A stretch of DNA of 64,000 nucleotides from Ornatilinea apprima. Lineage in GTDB: Bacteria > Chloroflexota > Anaerolineae > Anaerolineales > Anaerolineaceae. A model generated the notes under the pieces. That model had not been told where the DNA came from. It saw only the letters and a list, made by a program, of their open reading frames with translations, and did not search any database. The stretch covers positions 1 through 64,000 of the forward strand of contig NZ_LGCL01000040.1 of assembly GCF_001306115.1 (NCBI RefSeq), written 5' to 3'. This document shows positions 63,180-64,000 of the stretch, piece after piece; the stretch's first letter is position 1, and every line of letters begins with the position of its first letter. The position numbers and the translations under genes were made by a program.

Positions 63180-64000
63180 ATGCTTTCGAATCGAGAAGCC
63201 GTGGGGCTAAAATGGTTAGCCAATTGGAATTCACCATCCTTGCGGATCGTGTTGGGTTGTGTTCTGATTGCCACGTTGATTGCATGCCTGGTCATTCTTC
63301 TGATTCCGCCAACCTATAAATCAAGCACCCTTTTATTAATCGAACCCTCGCCAGGATTGGTGACGGATGATTACAGCAGCATCATCGCCGGGGAGCAGCT
63401 AGCGTTCACCTACAGCCAGTTGATGGTGGAAAAGCAGATTTTGGAGACTGCCATCCGCCGGCTGGAACTGGATCTGGAGCCGGAGGACCTGGCGCGCCGG
63501 GTTTCCGCTGAACCGGTGAGTAATACCCAATTGATCCGCCTGAGCGTGCGCGATTCTTCTCCACAAAACGCCGCTTTATTGGCAGAGACTATCGCAGACG
63601 AATTTGTGCAGCATGTGCGCTTGCTGGAGCGAGAGAAATTTGGGGAGTCGATCAGCGGCCTGCAGGCGGAAATGGAGAGCCAGACGACTCTTATCAGCGC
63701 GAATCAAGCCAGGGTAGATAGCCTCAGCTCTCAAAGCATTGCACACGGGTCAAAAATGGTTCACTTACAAAGCCAGATTGACCTTGACCGGGGTGACTAT
63801 CAGTTCCTGCAGCAAAGCTATTTTGTGGCTCAATCTCAAGCGGATCAGATCGCAGAGAAAATCCAGATCGTTGAAGATGCTGTGGTTAAAGAAGCAGCCG
63901 GTTCCCGAGGATTTTCAGCGTATTTGACGCTTCTGGTTGATCCTTCGTTGATTATTGGCCAGGGGACGTATTCAACAGTTACAAACAGCGCCCGGGTGGC
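63180..64000 (+). CDS. Wzz-type polysaccharide chain-length/copolymerase protein (partial)
   Basis: The gene starts at ATG 63180 with AAGGGGAC upstream and runs open to the window end (273 codons). N-terminal transmembrane helix LRIVLGCVLIATLIACLVILLIPP, then TYKSSTLLLIEPSPG and a long helical region (NAALLAETIADEFVQHVRLLEREKFGESISGLQAEMESQ), the layout of Wzz/PCP proteins. These set polysaccharide length during capsule or exopolysaccharide export, often fused to a tyrosine kinase. The 3' part and any kinase domain are outside the window. Confidence 0.85.
   Translation, partial: MLSNREAVGLKWLANWNSPSLRIVLGCVLIATLIACLVILLIPPTYKSSTLLLIEPSPGLVTDDYSSIIAGEQLAFTYSQLMVEKQILETAIRRLELDLEPEDLARRVSAEPVSNTQLIRLSVRDSSPQNAALLAETIADEFVQHVRLLEREKFGESISGLQAEMESQTTLISANQARVDSLSSQSIAHGSKMVHLQSQIDLDRGDYQFLQQSYFVAQSQADQIAEKIQIVEDAVVKEAAGSRGFSAYLTLLVDPSLIIGQGTYSTVTNSARV

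Overview
The window looks like a chromosome segment of an anaerobic Chloroflexota bacterium, most likely class Anaerolineae. This is an inference from gene content, not from a marker gene. The supports are lipoproteins and a phosphoesterase with long Thr/Pro or Pro/Ala/Glu linkers behind a lipobox, a Rex redox repressor, an AglE/DppABC-like uptake system, many GT-C membrane glycosyltransferases and a Pfa-type lipid synthase. No rRNA, tRNA or CRISPR array was seen.

Layout. 1-2.1 kb is a decayed Rhs graveyard: a 24-bp tandem repeat, an orphan Rhs core end with a toxin-like tip and a likely immunity gene, a broken transposase-like remnant and a second Rhs scrap. 2.3-4.6 kb is a lacI-rbsK-rbsD operon (minus strand) with two overlapping LacI-type operators. 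4.8-7.1 kb encodes a clostripain-like lipoprotein. 7.2-10.5 kb holds a two-component system and, divergently, a four-helix membrane protein with duplicated His motifs plus a small anchored protein. 10.5-14.1 kb is an iron cluster on the minus strand: DtxR-type regulator, FeoA, a FeoB split into G-domain and membrane polypeptides, and FeoC. 14.3-20.3 kb holds a triple-GAF diguanylate cyclase and a lacI-galT-galK operon with a duplicated palindromic operator. 20.4-21.9 kb holds degV and a NusG/RfaH-type antiterminator. 22-32.4 kb contains five GT-C-type membrane proteins, three of them tandem paralogues. 32.8-37.6 kb is a peptide-type ABC uptake operon with an M20 hydrolase but no ATPase genes.

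38-61.6 kb is strongly lipid-themed. A minus-strand operon (53373 to 40791) encodes an acyl-CoA carboxylase (carboxyltransferase, biotin carboxylase, biotin carrier), a 2727-residue Pfa-like synthase (KS-ACP-ACP-AT-KS-ACP-KR-DH) and its own phosphopantetheinyl transferase. A convergent pfaD encodes the matching enoyl reductase. So substrate supply, chain building, carrier activation and enoyl reduction sit at one locus. All three carrier domains carry Thr where Ser is expected, which is the most striking anomaly in the window. Rex is divergent from this operon, with a near-consensus operator over its own start site. Further on, a minus-strand fadR-glpD-(alkylglycerone-phosphate-synthase-like)-FGGY kinase operon points to glycerol-phosphate and possibly ether-lipid metabolism, with a FadR-like box in front of fadR. 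Between them lie a zinc-ribbon protein and a low-molecular-weight tyrosine phosphatase.

61.7-64 kb holds a secreted or anchored metallophosphoesterase, then a very strong promoter, a ~310-nt structured leader with an attenuator-like hairpin, and the start of a Wzz-type polysaccharide gene that runs off the window. The NusG paralogue at 21.4-21.9 kb is a candidate partner for that leader.
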